Shown: positions 52,488-61,667, counted from the first letter of the stretch. The stretch: DNA of 64,000 nt from Abyssisolibacter fermentans (GCF_001559865.1 NZ_LOHE01000068.1:124001-188000); one strand, 5' to 3'. Made by a program: numbers and translations. Notes: generated from the letters alone by a model not told the origin.

Positions 52488-53048
52488 ATGAAGGCAAGAT
52501 TACCAAAGAAACAAAGACAAATTAAATTAAAGCAAAGCTTAAAGGAGGATCCATTTTTAACAGATGAAGAGCTAATGCAAATGTATAACGTTAGTATACA
52601 GACCATAAGACTCGATAGGTTAGAATTAGGTATTCCAGAGCTTAGAGAAAGAATTAAAAATGTAGCTGAATTAAATTATTCTAAAGTTAGATCTATTGGT
52701 GGCACAGAAATAGTAGGAGAGCTAGTTGATTTAAATTTAGGTAAAAACGGTATAACTATATTAGAAACAGATAATCAAATGGCATTTACAAAGACTAACA
52801 TAGTAAGAGGGCATCATATTTATGCTCAAGCAGAGTCTATTGCTATGGCAGTTATAGATGCAGATGTGGCAGTTACAGGAGTAGCTAATATAAAATATAA
52901 AGAACCAGTAGAAGCAGGACGAAAGCTTATTGCAAAAGCTGAGGTTGTAAGAGTAAGAGATAATAAGTTTTTTGTTCATGTATTTACATATGCTAACCAG
53001 AAACAAGTTTTTCGAGGAAAATTTATTTTAGTTGCTTTAGAAAAATAA
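52488..53048 (+). CDS. fapR: FapR, malonyl-CoA-responsive repressor of fatty acid synthesis
   Basis: 186 residues: N-terminal DeoR-like helix-turn-helix ([40 protein letters not shown]) and a C-terminal hot-dog effector domain ([37 protein letters not shown]). It represses fatty acid and phospholipid genes until malonyl-CoA binds. Of three in-frame ATGs, 52488 has GAGGGG at the right distance (52475-52480). Unlike the usual order, plsX and fab genes do not follow; repeat elements begin at the stop codon. Confidence 0.93.
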   Translation: MKARLPKKQRQIKLKQSLKEDPFLTDEELMQMYNVSIQTIRLDRLELGIPELRERIKNVAELNYSKVRSIGGTEIVGELVDLNLGKNGITILETDNQMAFTKTNIVRGHHIYAQAESIAMAVIDADVAVTGVANIKYKEPVEAGRKLIAKAEVVRVRDNKFFVHVFTYANQKQVFRGKFILVALEK

Positions 53049-53335
53049 TAACCCTGATTATATAATATGCTCGGGAGTTAAGTAGAGAAGATAAATTAAC
53101 CCTGATTATTCGTATAACTTTGAATAATATGCTGTAGGTTTCTGAAATAGAAGATTTCAGTGAATTAGAAGGCATACCGAGTTGGTATGTCGAGAATTAA
53201 ATGGACATCTTTTAATCAGAATATATTTAAAAATGAATCTCCTATTCAATTCTTTCATAGGAGTAAGCGATTTACATAAAATCATAGATTTTAGTTCTCT
53301 GCTCATAATTTTCTATGAATAATCTGAGTTAAAAT
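53048..53335. repeat. Partial plus full inverted-end repeat element after fapR
   Basis: A broken left end (AACCCTGATTATATAATATGC, 53049-53070 region) is followed by a full element: AACCCTGATTATTCGTATAA (53098), GGCATACCGAGTTGGTATG hairpin, the internal module in reverse orientation (AAATCATAGATTTTAGTTCT with a CTCCTAT/ATAGGAG hairpin) and right end TATGAATAATCTGAGTT (53314-53330). It abuts the fapR stop. Confidence 0.75.
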
Positions 53336-53365
53336 AGAAATTTGGATTAAATATTGATAGTTATA

Positions 53366-53425
53366 TTAAATGCTATATGCTCTGTATCATATTAACATAA
53401 TACAGGTCATATAGCATTTTTATTA
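53366..53425. terminator. Strong hairpin between fapR/repeat and the PHP phosphatase
   Basis: AAATGCTATATG and CATATAGCATTT are perfect 12-base complements, with an inner CTGTAT/ATACAG stem, followed on plus by TTTATTA. It lies 12 bases from the end of the minus-strand gene and can terminate both directions. Confidence 0.7.
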
Positions 53426-53436
53426 CATACCAATAA

Positions 53437-54225
53437 CTATATTCTTACAAATTTGGGTTTCATATTTTTAAAAGTAGTTATATAATTGAAACCAGCAAGC
53501 TTTAATACATCTATTGCATAATCATAGCCTGCACATAGATCTTCAGGATTATGTGAATCTGAGCCAAAAGTTATTATCTCACCGCCAAGATCTCTATAAA
53601 GCTTTAATACATTATATGTTGGATTTATATCTTTAAGCCAATATCTTAAACCACCAGTGTTTATTTCAATACCTTTATTATTCTCAATTACAATTTTAAA
53701 TATTTCTTTTAGATGATCATAAAATAGCATAGGATCAATCTTAGCTACTTCTTCATTGTATCTTCTAATTAAATCCACATGACCTAAGACATTATATGCC
53801 TTATAATTTTTAACACAATATGTTAATTCCTCTAAATATTTCGTATATGCTTCTTCTGGTGTTATATCATTAAAAAAATTATCTGAGTATAAATCTTTTT
53901 TATTACATACATGTAAAGATAAAATAACAAAGTCAAAAGGTTTTGAATTTATAAAATCTTCACATCTTTTTAAAATATGTGGTTGTATTCCCAGTTCAAT
54001 GCCTTTAAGTATTTCAATTTGTTTAGAGTAAACTTGCTTATAATTATTTATTTCTTCAAAATATTTATCTGTATCAAAAGCAAAATCTTTACCAGAAACA
54101 TTGAAATCAGTATGATCGGTAAAACATAGTTCTTTCATTCCTAGGCTTATAGATTTTTGGACAACGTCTTTCATCGGTGCTTTAGAGTCTACGGAGTATA
54201 AACTATGAACATGATAATCGTACAT
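53437..54225 (-). CDS. PHP-domain histidinol-phosphatase (HisJ/HisK family)
   Basis: 262 residues. Seen: metal motifs MYDYHVHSLYSVDS, ELCFTDHTDFN, LSLHVCNKKDLY, YNVLGHVDLIRRY, IEINTGGLRY and FGSDSHNPEDLCAGYD, all PHP ligands. It would hydrolyse histidinol phosphate in histidine synthesis; related PHP enzymes act on other phosphoesters and no his gene is nearby. ATG behind AGGAGG on minus. Confidence 0.88.
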   Translation of the reverse strand: MYDYHVHSLYSVDSKAPMKDVVQKSISLGMKELCFTDHTDFNVSGKDFAFDTDKYFEEINNYKQVYSKQIEILKGIELGIQPHILKRCEDFINSKPFDFVILSLHVCNKKDLYSDNFFNDITPEEAYTKYLEELTYCVKNYKAYNVLGHVDLIRRYNEEVAKIDPMLFYDHLKEIFKIVIENNKGIEINTGGLRYWLKDINPTYNVLKLYRDLGGEIITFGSDSHNPEDLCAGYDYAIDVLKLAGFNYITTFKNMKPKFVRI

Positions 54226-54390
54226 TTTATCCTTGTTACCTCCTAAAAAGTTAGTTTTATTTGTATACTAGAGTATATAATATATCTAATACATAAAAAA
54301 TGCAAGCTTGAGAAGAAGTATGCAATGACAAAAAACTCCTTTTGCTTGCAACATTGATATTAGAAGTGGTATAATTTAAATAAATATACT

Positions 54391-54753
54391 TAAACCCAGA
54401 TTATCCATAGAAAATTAAAAACTATGAGCAGAGAACTAAAATCTATGATTTTATGTGAATCGCTTACTCATTCTTTGAATGAGTTTCATTAATAAAGTTT
54501 TTCTGTTTATAACAAGGCGCAAGATGACGATCACCTCTATAGGTAGCGGGTATCGTTTATATTTAACAGGCAGTGCACAATCTTGCGCCTTGTTGAAACG
54601 GTGTGTTGCAATTACTACGTAATTGCTTTCGTTGTTAGAAGATATCCATTAAATTCTTGACATACCAACTCGGTATGCCTTCAAATTCACTGAAATCTTC
54701 TAATTAGAAACTTACAGCATATTATTCAAAGTTATATGAATAATCAGGGTTAA
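54391..54753. repeat. Largest inverted-end repeat element, with nested insert
   Basis: Ends AAACCCAGATTATCCATAG (54392) and TATATGAATAATCAGGGTT (54734-54752). From the left: module TGAGCAGAGAACTAAAATCT with AAAATC/GATTTT stem, TGTGAATCGCTTACTCATTC with CTCATTC/GAATGAG hairpin, the nested palindrome (54511-54594), GCAATTAC/GTAATTGC hairpin, CATACCAACTCGGTATG hairpin, GCATATTATTCAAAG. It is in the opposite orientation to the copy after fapR. Confidence 0.8.
54511..54594. repeat. 84-bp GC-richer palindromic element nested in the repeat
   Basis: AACAAGGCGCAAGAT (54511-54525) and ATCTTGCGCCTTGTT (54580-54594) are perfect 15-base inverted ends. The interior has ACGAT/ATCGT and ACC/GGT pairing. Its base composition is clearly richer in G+C than the surroundings. 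No target duplication is obvious. Confidence 0.7.
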
Positions 54754-54773
54754 ACATAGATGGAGTGAGATTA

Positions 54774-55079
54774 ATGAAAATCTTAAATTTTTTTAAGAAA
54801 ATTAAGATTATATTTAAATATTTATTTGATACAAATGTAAAATTTAGAAAAAAGATTTTGCTAATAATAGGATTAGTATACCTAATTTCACCATTAGATT
54901 TATTGCCTGACCCTGTGTTTGGTATTGGTTTAATTGATGATATATTCATATTATCATCTATAATTATTTCTATGAGAGAAAAGATTAAAGATTATGAAAA
55001 GACGTTAAAGTATGGCAGAATGAGAGATGCTGAGACAGGAAAGATTATAGATTTTAATGAATTTAATAATGAAGATTAA
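54774..55079 (+). CDS. DUF1232 (YkvA-like) small membrane protein
   Basis: 101 residues. Seen: a basic N-terminus, KKILLIIGLVYLISPLDLLP with the family's SPxDLLPD signature (about residues 38-52), PVFGIGLIDDIFILSSII and a charged tail. DUF1232 proteins are membrane-linked and of unknown role. ATG 54774 lies 8 bases after GGAG (54762-54765); the GTG at 54765 overlaps it. Confidence 0.82.
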   Translation: MKILNFFKKIKIIFKYLFDTNVKFRKKILLIIGLVYLISPLDLLPDPVFGIGLIDDIFILSSIIISMREKIKDYEKTLKYGRMRDAETGKIIDFNEFNNED

Positions 55080-55087
55080 TTATTTTT

Positions 55088-55126
55088 AAAGGTTGTGATG
55101 AGTTTATTATTACAGCCTTTATATTT
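55088..55126 (+). terminator. Terminator after the DUF1232 gene
   Basis: AAAGGTTGTGAT (55088-55099) pairs with ATTACAGCCTTT (55109-55120) including two G-T pairs, then ATATTTT. After it, GCATAGAATTAAAATCTGCGG (55129-55149 region) is a fragment of the repeat module; the rest to 55525 is AT-rich and empty. Confidence 0.65.
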
Positions 55127-55537
55127 TAAGCATAGAATTAAAATCTGCGGTTTTATGTGAACTTCGAATTTAAATGAATATGAGTAAACCTATCGATTAA
55201 TATCCTAAGATTATATTACAAAAAAATAATTTTAAAAGCATATAAATAATTATGTTTTATTGTATAATTTATATAGTTATGTCTCATTCAAAATATAAAT
55301 AAATGCTCTATGAATTATTTAAGCTATTATTCAAGGTTATATTGGAAACAATATTTTCATAATACATATGAAATTTAAAACTATTATAAAATCAGGATAA
55401 AAATAATTTTAGTTCTGTATTTCAAAAAATTTAACTTTTAGAATTATATTTATAAGATTTATTATTAAAATAAAATTAGTAGATTACAATGGAGTTATTT
55501 ACAAAGGTATTTGTAATTATTTAAAGGAGTGTAATTA

Positions 55538-56098
55538 GTGTTAATTGAGGTATTAAGAGGTTATGGCTTAGTTGGTATTTTTATATTGGCATTAATGGAA
55601 GCAATTTTTTTACCTGTACCTGTTGAAACGTTATTAATACCATTTTTAATAGTAAAACCTAAATTGTATGTTTTGGCTGTAGTGTTAAGTACAGCTGGTT
55701 CTGTTTTGGGTGCAATGATAGGTCATACCATTGGGAAAATAGGTGGTAAAAAAATAGTTTATAAGTACATAAATAATAATAAAATAGATAAAGTGCATGA
55801 ATTATTTAATAGATATGGTACTCTTGCTGTTGCTATAGCAGCGCTTACACCACTTCCTTATAAAATATTTGCGATAATATCAGGGATTCTTGATATGAAA
55901 AGAGAAAAACTCGCAATTATTGCACTTATAAGCAGAGGAATTAGATTTTTAATTGTAGGCTTTATTACCATTAGATATGGTGGTAAATTTTTTGCAAAAC
56001 TGAATAGTACTACTATTGATGTAAAAATATTGGTTATTTTAAGTGCGATATTTATTATATATTTAGTGAGTAAAATTATTACACATAAAGAAAGGTAG
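55538..56098 (+). CDS. DedA/YqaA-like VTT-domain membrane protein
   Basis: 186 residues with about five hydrophobic segments. Seen: LMEAIFLPVPVETLLIPFLI, GSVLGAMIGHTIGKIGGKK, FNRYGTLAVAIAALTPLPYK and ISGILDMKREKLA, features of the small DedA-like (YqaA) branch of the VTT superfamily, whose members are implicated in lipid scrambling or transport. GTG start behind AAAGGAG (55523-55529). The queT-like gene follows 10 bases later. Confidence 0.82.
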   Translation: MLIEVLRGYGLVGIFILALMEAIFLPVPVETLLIPFLIVKPKLYVLAVVLSTAGSVLGAMIGHTIGKIGGKKIVYKYINNNKIDKVHELFNRYGTLAVAIAALTPLPYKIFAIISGILDMKREKLAIIALISRGIRFLIVGFITIRYGGKFFAKLNSTTIDVKILVILSAIFIIYLVSKIITHKER

Positions 56099-56108
56099 AG
56101 TTTAATAT

Positions 56109-56630
56109 ATGAAAAGAAGAAACAAAACAAAGTATATTGTTTTAACAGGATTGATTGCAGCTATATATGTTGTTATAACAGTAGCTTTTTCTTTTATGAG
56201 TTATGAGGCTGTGCAATTTAGGATATCTGAGATAATGGTACTCTTTGCTTTTATAGATCCTTTGTATATCCCAGGATTAGTAATAGGATGTTTTATAGCA
56301 AATTTATATGGACCTTTTGGTATTGTTGATGCTATAGTTGGAAGTACAGCTACATTCTTTGCAGTCTATATGATAAGCAAATGCAGATACTGGTTTAAGG
56401 ATAAGTATAGAGGTTTATTTATGGCAAGCTTATTCCCTGCACTTTCAAGTTCAATAATAGCACTACAAATATATGTTGTCGGTGGAGGTTCATTTTTGTA
56501 TTGGACTATTATGATTGGGTTTGGTGAGCTTGTTGTAGTAACATTAGTAGGTTTTCCTCTGTTTAGCTATATATTATCAAAACCAAGATGGGTAAATTTG
56601 TTGACTATAAGCAGAGAACCCAAATCTTAG
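56109..56630 (+). CDS. queT: QueT-type ECF transporter substrate-binding subunit
   Basis: 173 residues, about six hydrophobic segments. Seen: YIVLTGLIAAIYVVITVAFS, VQFRISEIMVLFAFIDPLYI, GLVIGCFIANLYGPFGIVDA and IGSTATF-like VGSTATFFAVYMI, the QueT (DUF988) pattern for import of queuosine precursors with ECF modules. The last codons (ISREPKS and TAG) are read from the repeat that begins at 56609, so the original C-terminus is replaced. No preQ1 riboswitch was seen upstream. Confidence 0.88.
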   Translation: MKRRNKTKYIVLTGLIAAIYVVITVAFSFMSYEAVQFRISEIMVLFAFIDPLYIPGLVIGCFIANLYGPFGIVDAIVGSTATFFAVYMISKCRYWFKDKYRGLFMASLFPALSSSIIALQIYVVGGGSFLYWTIMIGFGELVVVTLVGFPLFSYILSKPRWVNLLTISREPKS

Positions 56631-57100
56631 ATTTTGAGCAGGGAACTAAAATCTATGATTTTATGTGAGTCGCTTACTCCTGAGTAGAGAACAGAAATCT
56701 GCGATTTCTTGTGAATCACTTACTCCTAGGAATGAAATGAGTAGTGAGTTTCATATTAGAGAGGAGTAGGAGGTACAACTCCGCTTACTCCTAGGAACGA
56801 AGTGAGTAGGAGTTACAGATTGAAAGATAAAAGAAAAAACAAGTAAAAAAGTTAAAAATTAAAAAAGATAATAAAAAAATGAGTAAGGCACAGCTTAAGA
56901 AAGCAGAGAACCCAAATCTTAGATTTTGAGCAGGGAACTAAAATCTATGATTTTATGTGAGTCGCTTACTCCTGAGTAGAGAACAGAAATCTGCGATTTC
57001 TTGTGAATCACTTACTCCTAGGAATGAAATGAGTAGTGAGTTTCATATTAGAGAGGAGTAGGAGTTACAGTTTGAAAGATAAAAGAGAGTATAAGTAAAA
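56609..57100. repeat. Tandem array of two repeat units after queT
   Basis: Units begin with AAGCAGAGAACCCAAATCTT at 56609 and 56901 (offset 292). Both have three successive short hairpins (AAATC-TTA-GATTT, AAAATC-TAT-GATTTT, AGAAATC-TGC-GATTTCT), each followed by a TTACTCC-type stretch. Unit 1 also has an extra GGAGGTACAACTCCGC section. The unit joint TAAGGCACAGCTTAAGAA resembles that of the array at 38708. The 5' edge forms the queT 3' end. Confidence 0.85.
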
Positions 57101-57152
57101 AAGTGAAATTTACAATAAAGAACTATAAAAAAGTTGAAGTAGGTGTTATAAA

Positions 57153-58331
57153 ATGAATGAAGTTAAGCAATTATTAAATGAAATAATAAATGAAAATAAA
57201 TTAATATATGGCATTCTTAGCAGCAGAAAGAGGAAGCTAGGCAATTTAGATAAAGATATAAAAAAAGTTACATTTAAGTTTGTAAAGTTAAAAGAAGAGG
57301 TCTTTGTACAAGTACAATTACAGTCAGATAAACAGGTTTTCCATAAAAATTTAGCATTACATACTGCTGTTAATGAATTAATGAATCTTTTTAGTGCAGG
57401 ATTTAAGCAATCAAACATATTTACAATAGAAAATGATTATCAGATTTTTATTAATAAAGATATGACTTGTAAGATTTTAAGGAAAAAAGCTACAAAGAAG
57501 ACAGGTAGTTTAGAGCATAACAGAGAAAAAAAATACATATTACAGGACAATAAAGAATGTGCATTTTTATATAAACTAGGTATAATGAATAAACAAGGAA
57601 AGGTTCTTTCTAAAAAATTTGATAAATTCAAGCAGCTTAATAGATTTTTAGAGTTGGTTGAAGATTGTCTTGAAAATATTAATAATGATAAAGAATTTGT
57701 AATTATAGATTTTGGTTGTGGCAAATCTTATCTTACATTTGCGTTATATCATTATTTAGTGGAGATAAGAAAAATGAACGTGAGAATAATTGGATTAGAC
57801 TTAAAAAAAGACGTTATAGAATTTTGTAATAAAACTGCTAGGGAGCTAAGTTATGATAAACTTGAATTTATACACGGTGATATTAAAGGATATAATGAAG
57901 TAGATAAGGTGGATATGGTTATTACACTACATGCATGTGATACTGCAACAGATGATGCATTAGTGAAGGCTGTTAACTGGGGAGCAGACATTATATTATC
58001 AGTACCATGCTGTCAGCATGAACTATTTGGTAAGATACATAATCCTATCATGGAATCCATGGAAAAGTATGGTATAATCAAAGAGAGAATGGCATCATTA
58101 ATTACGGATAGTTTAAGAGCAAATGTTTTGGAAATAGTAGGATATTCAACTCAGATTGTAGAATTTATAAATATGGAACATACACCAAAGAATTTGATGA
58201 TTAGAGCTGTAAAAAATGATAAATTAGATAATTCTAAGTCTATAAAAGCATATAAGGACTTAGTAAGTTTTTGGAATATAAAACCGTATATTGAAGATGC
58301 TATGGGAGAAAGATTACAGAAAAATATATAA
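57153..58331 (+). CDS. SAM-dependent methyltransferase (Methyltransf_32-like)
   Basis: 392 residues. N-terminal third is a poorly conserved alpha/beta part (KVTFKFVKLKEEVFVQVQLQ); the methyltransferase domain begins about 165 with EFVIIDFGCGKSYLTFALYH (motif I), RIIGLDLKKDVIEFC, then MVITLHACDTATDDALVKA and ILSVPCCQHEL, the HACDTATD and CCQH signatures of Methyltransf_32. Substrate unknown, perhaps RNA. ATG at 57153 has only a weak RBS (GTAGGTG, 57139-57145). Confidence 0.85.
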   Translation: MNEVKQLLNEIINENKLIYGILSSRKRKLGNLDKDIKKVTFKFVKLKEEVFVQVQLQSDKQVFHKNLALHTAVNELMNLFSAGFKQSNIFTIENDYQIFINKDMTCKILRKKATKKTGSLEHNREKKYILQDNKECAFLYKLGIMNKQGKVLSKKFDKFKQLNRFLELVEDCLENINNDKEFVIIDFGCGKSYLTFALYHYLVEIRKMNVRIIGLDLKKDVIEFCNKTARELSYDKLEFIHGDIKGYNEVDKVDMVITLHACDTATDDALVKAVNWGADIILSVPCCQHELFGKIHNPIMESMEKYGIIKERMASLITDSLRANVLEIVGYSTQIVEFINMEHTPKNLMIRAVKNDKLDNSKSIKAYKDLVSFWNIKPYIEDAMGERLQKNI

Positions 58332-58332
58332 A

Positions 58333-58390
58333 TTTAACCTTGATTATTCATATAACGTTGAACAATATGCTATGAATAATCTGGGTTTAA
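58333..58390. repeat. Short inverted-end repeat element
   Basis: TTTAACCTTGATTATTCATA (58333-58352), AACGTTGAACAATATGC, then TATGAATAATCTGGGTTT to 58388. It begins 2 bases after the methyltransferase stop and could act as a weak terminator hairpin. Confidence 0.78.
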
Positions 58391-58452
58391 AATATTTTCT
58401 TAGAGAAAAGGCTTATTTATTAGGAATTAAAAATGTATAGGAGGTATTTAAT

Positions 58453-59904
58453 ATGGAAAATGTATTGAAAGGCTTAAAACCGGAGGGCGTTTTTAAGTAT
58501 TTTGAAGAAATATCGTATATTCCAAGATGCTCTGGTGATGAAAAAAGGATTAGTGATTATTTAGTTGAATTCGCCAAAAAGAATGGATTAGATTATACTC
58601 AAGAAGATTGCTTAAATGTAATTATAAGAAAACCTGCTTCAAAAGGTTATGAAAATGCTCCAACAGTTATACTTCAAGGTCATATGGATATGGTATGTGA
58701 AAAAAACGACGATGTACAGCATAATTTCTGCAAAGATCCTTTGAAGCTTGTAGTTGATGGAGATATGATTAAAGCGGACGGGACAACTTTAGGAGCAGAT
58801 AATGGAATAGCTGTAGCTTATTGTTTAGCTCTATTAGCTGATGAAACATTGCAGCACCCAGCAATAGAGGCATTTTTTACTATTGATGAAGAAAGAGGAA
58901 TGACAGGTGTTATGAATTTAAACCCTGAAGATGTAAAAGGGTCAATACTTATAAATTTAGATTCTGAAGAAGAAGGAGAATTTTGCGTTTCATGTGCTGG
59001 AGGAGTAAATAGTATTGTTGAAATAAAAGCAGAATATACAGATGTTGATTCTAAATTTGATGGATTTTATAAAGTCAAAATCAGGGGCTTAAAAGGCGGA
59101 CATTCAGGAGGCGAGATACATAAAGGAAGAGGAAATTCTAACAAAATAATAGGAAGAGTTTTAAATGCTTTTGATTTCGATTTTGTATTGGCAGATATTA
59201 AAGGAGGAGCTAAATCCAATGCGATACCAAGAGAAGCAGAAGCTTTAATAGGTATTAAAAATGAAGATAAATCAAAATTAGAAGAGGCAATTAAGCAATT
59301 AGATAGTACTCTAAAGGCTGAATTAAGCGTTACAGATTCTGCTGTTAGAATAGAACTAGAAGCTACAGAAATACCATCAAAAATATTTTCTAACGATGTT
59401 AAAAACAGTGTAATAGCTTTACTTACTATAATAATCAATGGCGTACAAACAATGAGCATGTCAATAGAAGATTTGGTAGAAAGCTCTACAAGTTTAGGTG
59501 TTGTAAAAATAGAAAATGATGTTATTAAATTTGTATGTGCATTAAGAAGCTCAGTTGATAGCTTAAAACAATATATGGTAACTCAAATAGCGAAAGCAGC
59601 AGAATTAGTTGGTGCAAATTTTAGAACTAAATCAGATTATCCAGGCTGGGAGTACAAAGAAGCATCAGAAATAAGGGATTTATGTGCAAAAGTTTTTGAA
59701 GAAATGTATGGTAAACAACCTAAGATTATGGCTATACATGCAGGTTTGGAATGTGGATTTTTAAAAGAAAAACTTGGTGACATAGACATGATATCATTTG
59801 GGCCAGATACATTTGACGTACACACACCTGATGAACATGTAAGCATATCATCTGTTAAGAGAACTTATGAGTATCTTCTTGAGGTGTTAAAGAATATAAA
59901 GTAA
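58453..59904 (+). CDS. pepD: Aminoacyl-histidine dipeptidase (PepD, M20)
   Basis: 483 residues; cytosolic zinc dipeptidase for carnosine-like and other dipeptides. Seen: EEISYIPRCSGDEKRISDYL, LQGHMDMVCEKND, GTTLGADNGIAVAYCLALL, FFTIDEERGMTGV, LINLDSEEEGEFCVSCAGG, GLKGGHSGGEIHKGRGN and IHAGLECGFLKEK. ATG follows AGGAGG (58440-58445). Normal length and motifs. Confidence 0.93.
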   Translation: MENVLKGLKPEGVFKYFEEISYIPRCSGDEKRISDYLVEFAKKNGLDYTQEDCLNVIIRKPASKGYENAPTVILQGHMDMVCEKNDDVQHNFCKDPLKLVVDGDMIKADGTTLGADNGIAVAYCLALLADETLQHPAIEAFFTIDEERGMTGVMNLNPEDVKGSILINLDSEEEGEFCVSCAGGVNSIVEIKAEYTDVDSKFDGFYKVKIRGLKGGHSGGEIHKGRGNSNKIIGRVLNAFDFDFVLADIKGGAKSNAIPREAEALIGIKNEDKSKLEEAIKQLDSTLKAELSVTDSAVRIELEATEIPSKIFSNDVKNSVIALLTIIINGVQTMSMSIEDLVESSTSLGVVKIENDVIKFVCALRSSVDSLKQYMVTQIAKAAELVGANFRTKSDYPGWEYKEASEIRDLCAKVFEEMYGKQPKIMAIHAGLECGFLKEKLGDIDMISFGPDTFDVHTPDEHVSISSVKRTYEYLLEVLKNIK

Positions 59905-59938
59905 AGCTAAAAAGCATTACAATATAATAAAATTTATT

Positions 59939-59979
59939 AAAACTAGTAGGTTTATAAGTTAAGAACTTACTAGTTTTTT
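59939..59979 (+). terminator. Terminator after pepD
   Basis: AACTAGTAGGTT (59941-59952) pairs with AACTTACTAGTT (59964-59975), followed by TTTTTAT. Confidence 0.85.
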
Positions 59980-60126
59980 ATATAGTTGTAAATCTTAAAG
60001 CATATCAAACCATTTTAGTATTAGCTTGTGATTTTTAACATTAATCTAACTTACAAAATAATTAAAAGATGATATAATAGCACTATATAGATTTAGTTGA
60101 ACAAATAAAGCTTTGGAGGATAATTT

Positions 60127-60348
60127 ATGACTAATAATTGCATCAGTATATGTGTAGATGGAAAAAATGTTGATTGTAAAATTATGGCATCTTTTGTGAT
60201 GAAAAGTAATGAATATGTTATACTTTTAAATGAGAAGGAAAATGAAGCTTATGCTTTTAAGGTGATAGATGATGAGTTTAAGATTATTGATGATGAAAAT
60301 GAATTAGATGACGTTATGAAAATTCTACATAAAGGGTATAAGCATTAA
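60127..60348 (+). CDS. DUF1292 family protein
   Basis: 73 residues, acidic, all-beta then helical: KIMASFVMKSNEYVILLNEK, YAFKVIDDEFKIIDDENEL. The pattern fits DUF1292, small cytosolic proteins of unknown function in Firmicutes. ATG behind TGGAGG (60115-60120); a TATAAT lies at 60073-60078 in the promoter region. The M18 peptidase gene follows after 20 bases. Confidence 0.75.
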   Translation: MTNNCISICVDGKNVDCKIMASFVMKSNEYVILLNEKENEAYAFKVIDDEFKIIDDENELDDVMKILHKGYKH

Positions 60349-60368
60349 TTTATAAAGGAGTGGTTTAG

Positions 60369-61667
60369 TTGAATAAAGAACAAATTTTTGCTCAAGAATT
60401 GATTGATTTTGTTTCAAATAGTACATGCTCATTTTATGCAGTAAAAACTATTAAACAAACTTTACTAAAAAATAATTTTGTAGAGTTAGATTTGAAGAAT
60501 AGTTGGGATTTAGAAAAGGAAGGCAAGTATTTTATTACAAAAAATGACTCTGCTATTATAGCTTTTGTAGTAGGTAATGGTGAAATAGAAAGAGATGGGT
60601 TTAAAATAGTAGGCGCACATACTGATTCTCCTAGTATTAAAATCAAGCCAAATCCTGAGAGTTTAAAAGCTGGTTGTTTAGTATTAAACACAGAACCATA
60701 TGGTGGACCAATAATCAATACTTGGTTTGATAGACCATTATCATTAGCGGGAAGAGTTGCTTTAAAGAGTGATGATATTTTAAATCCAGAATATAGATTT
60801 ATTGATTTTAGAAGACCATTATTAATGATACCTAATTTAGCAATACATTTTAATAGAAAGGTTAATGAGGGAGTTGCAATAAATCCACAAAAAGAATTAA
60901 TACCTATATTAAGTATGATAGATGATGAATTAAATAAAGATGACTACTTATTAAAAATGATAGCAGAAGAACTTACTGTGGACGTTCAAGATATATTAGA
61001 TGTTGAATTATTGACATATGAGTTTGAAAAGGGTTGTTTATTAGGCGCAAATGAAGAATTTATATCATGTGGTAGATTAGATGATTTGGCCATGGTACAT
61101 GCGGGGCTAGAAGCTTTAGTTAATAGTAAACCTTCCAGAGCAACAAATGTATTAGTATGTTTTGATAATGAAGAAATAGGAAGCTCTACAAGACAAGGAG
61201 CAAATTCTCCATTACTAAGGAATTTATTAGAGAGAATTACTCTTGAGCTTGGTAAAAGCAAAGTTGAGTATTTAAGATGCATAGAAAATTCATTCTTGAT
61301 ATCTTCTGACATGGCACAAGCTGTACATCCAAATTATGCAGAGAAATATGATCCAAGCGCACAATGTATAATCAACAAAGGTCCGACTGTTAAAATTAGT
61401 GCAAAATACAGTTATTCAAGTGATGGTGACACAATATCAGTTTTCGAACAGCTTTGCAAAAAAGCTCAAGTTCCATGTCAAAAGTTTGTTAATCGTTCAG
61501 ATGAGCGTGGTGGAATGACTATAGGACCTATTACTGCAAGTAATCTAGGTATTAGAATTGTAGACGTTGGGAATCCTATGTTAGCAATGCATTCTATTAG
61601 AGAATTTGCAGGTGTATATGATCATTACTATATAAAAGAGGTATTTAAAGAATTCTATAATCTATAG
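60369..61667 (+). CDS. M18 family aminopeptidase
   Basis: 432 residues; zinc aminopeptidase of the DAP/ApeB type. Seen: VGAHTDSPSIKIKPNPE (metal His/Asp), YGGPIINTWFDRPLSLAGRV, MIPNLAIHFNR, ISCGRLDDLAMVHAGLEAL, FDNEEIGSSTRQGANSP and the C-terminal NPMLAMHSIREFAG. TTG start behind AAGGAGTGG (60355-60363). It probably trims acidic or hydrophobic N-termini in the cytosol. Confidence 0.93.
   Translation: MNKEQIFAQELIDFVSNSTCSFYAVKTIKQTLLKNNFVELDLKNSWDLEKEGKYFITKNDSAIIAFVVGNGEIERDGFKIVGAHTDSPSIKIKPNPESLKAGCLVLNTEPYGGPIINTWFDRPLSLAGRVALKSDDILNPEYRFIDFRRPLLMIPNLAIHFNRKVNEGVAINPQKELIPILSMIDDELNKDDYLLKMIAEELTVDVQDILDVELLTYEFEKGCLLGANEEFISCGRLDDLAMVHAGLEALVNSKPSRATNVLVCFDNEEIGSSTRQGANSPLLRNLLERITLELGKSKVEYLRCIENSFLISSDMAQAVHPNYAEKYDPSAQCIINKGPTVKISAKYSYSSDGDTISVFEQLCKKAQVPCQKFVNRSDERGGMTIGPITASNLGIRIVDVGNPMLAMHSIREFAGVYDHYYIKEVFKEFYNL

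Noticed and set aside
54226-54390. A gene between the PHP phosphatase and the large repeat
   Set aside because: No frame with a ribosome-binding site; only promoter-like AT-rich sequence is visible.
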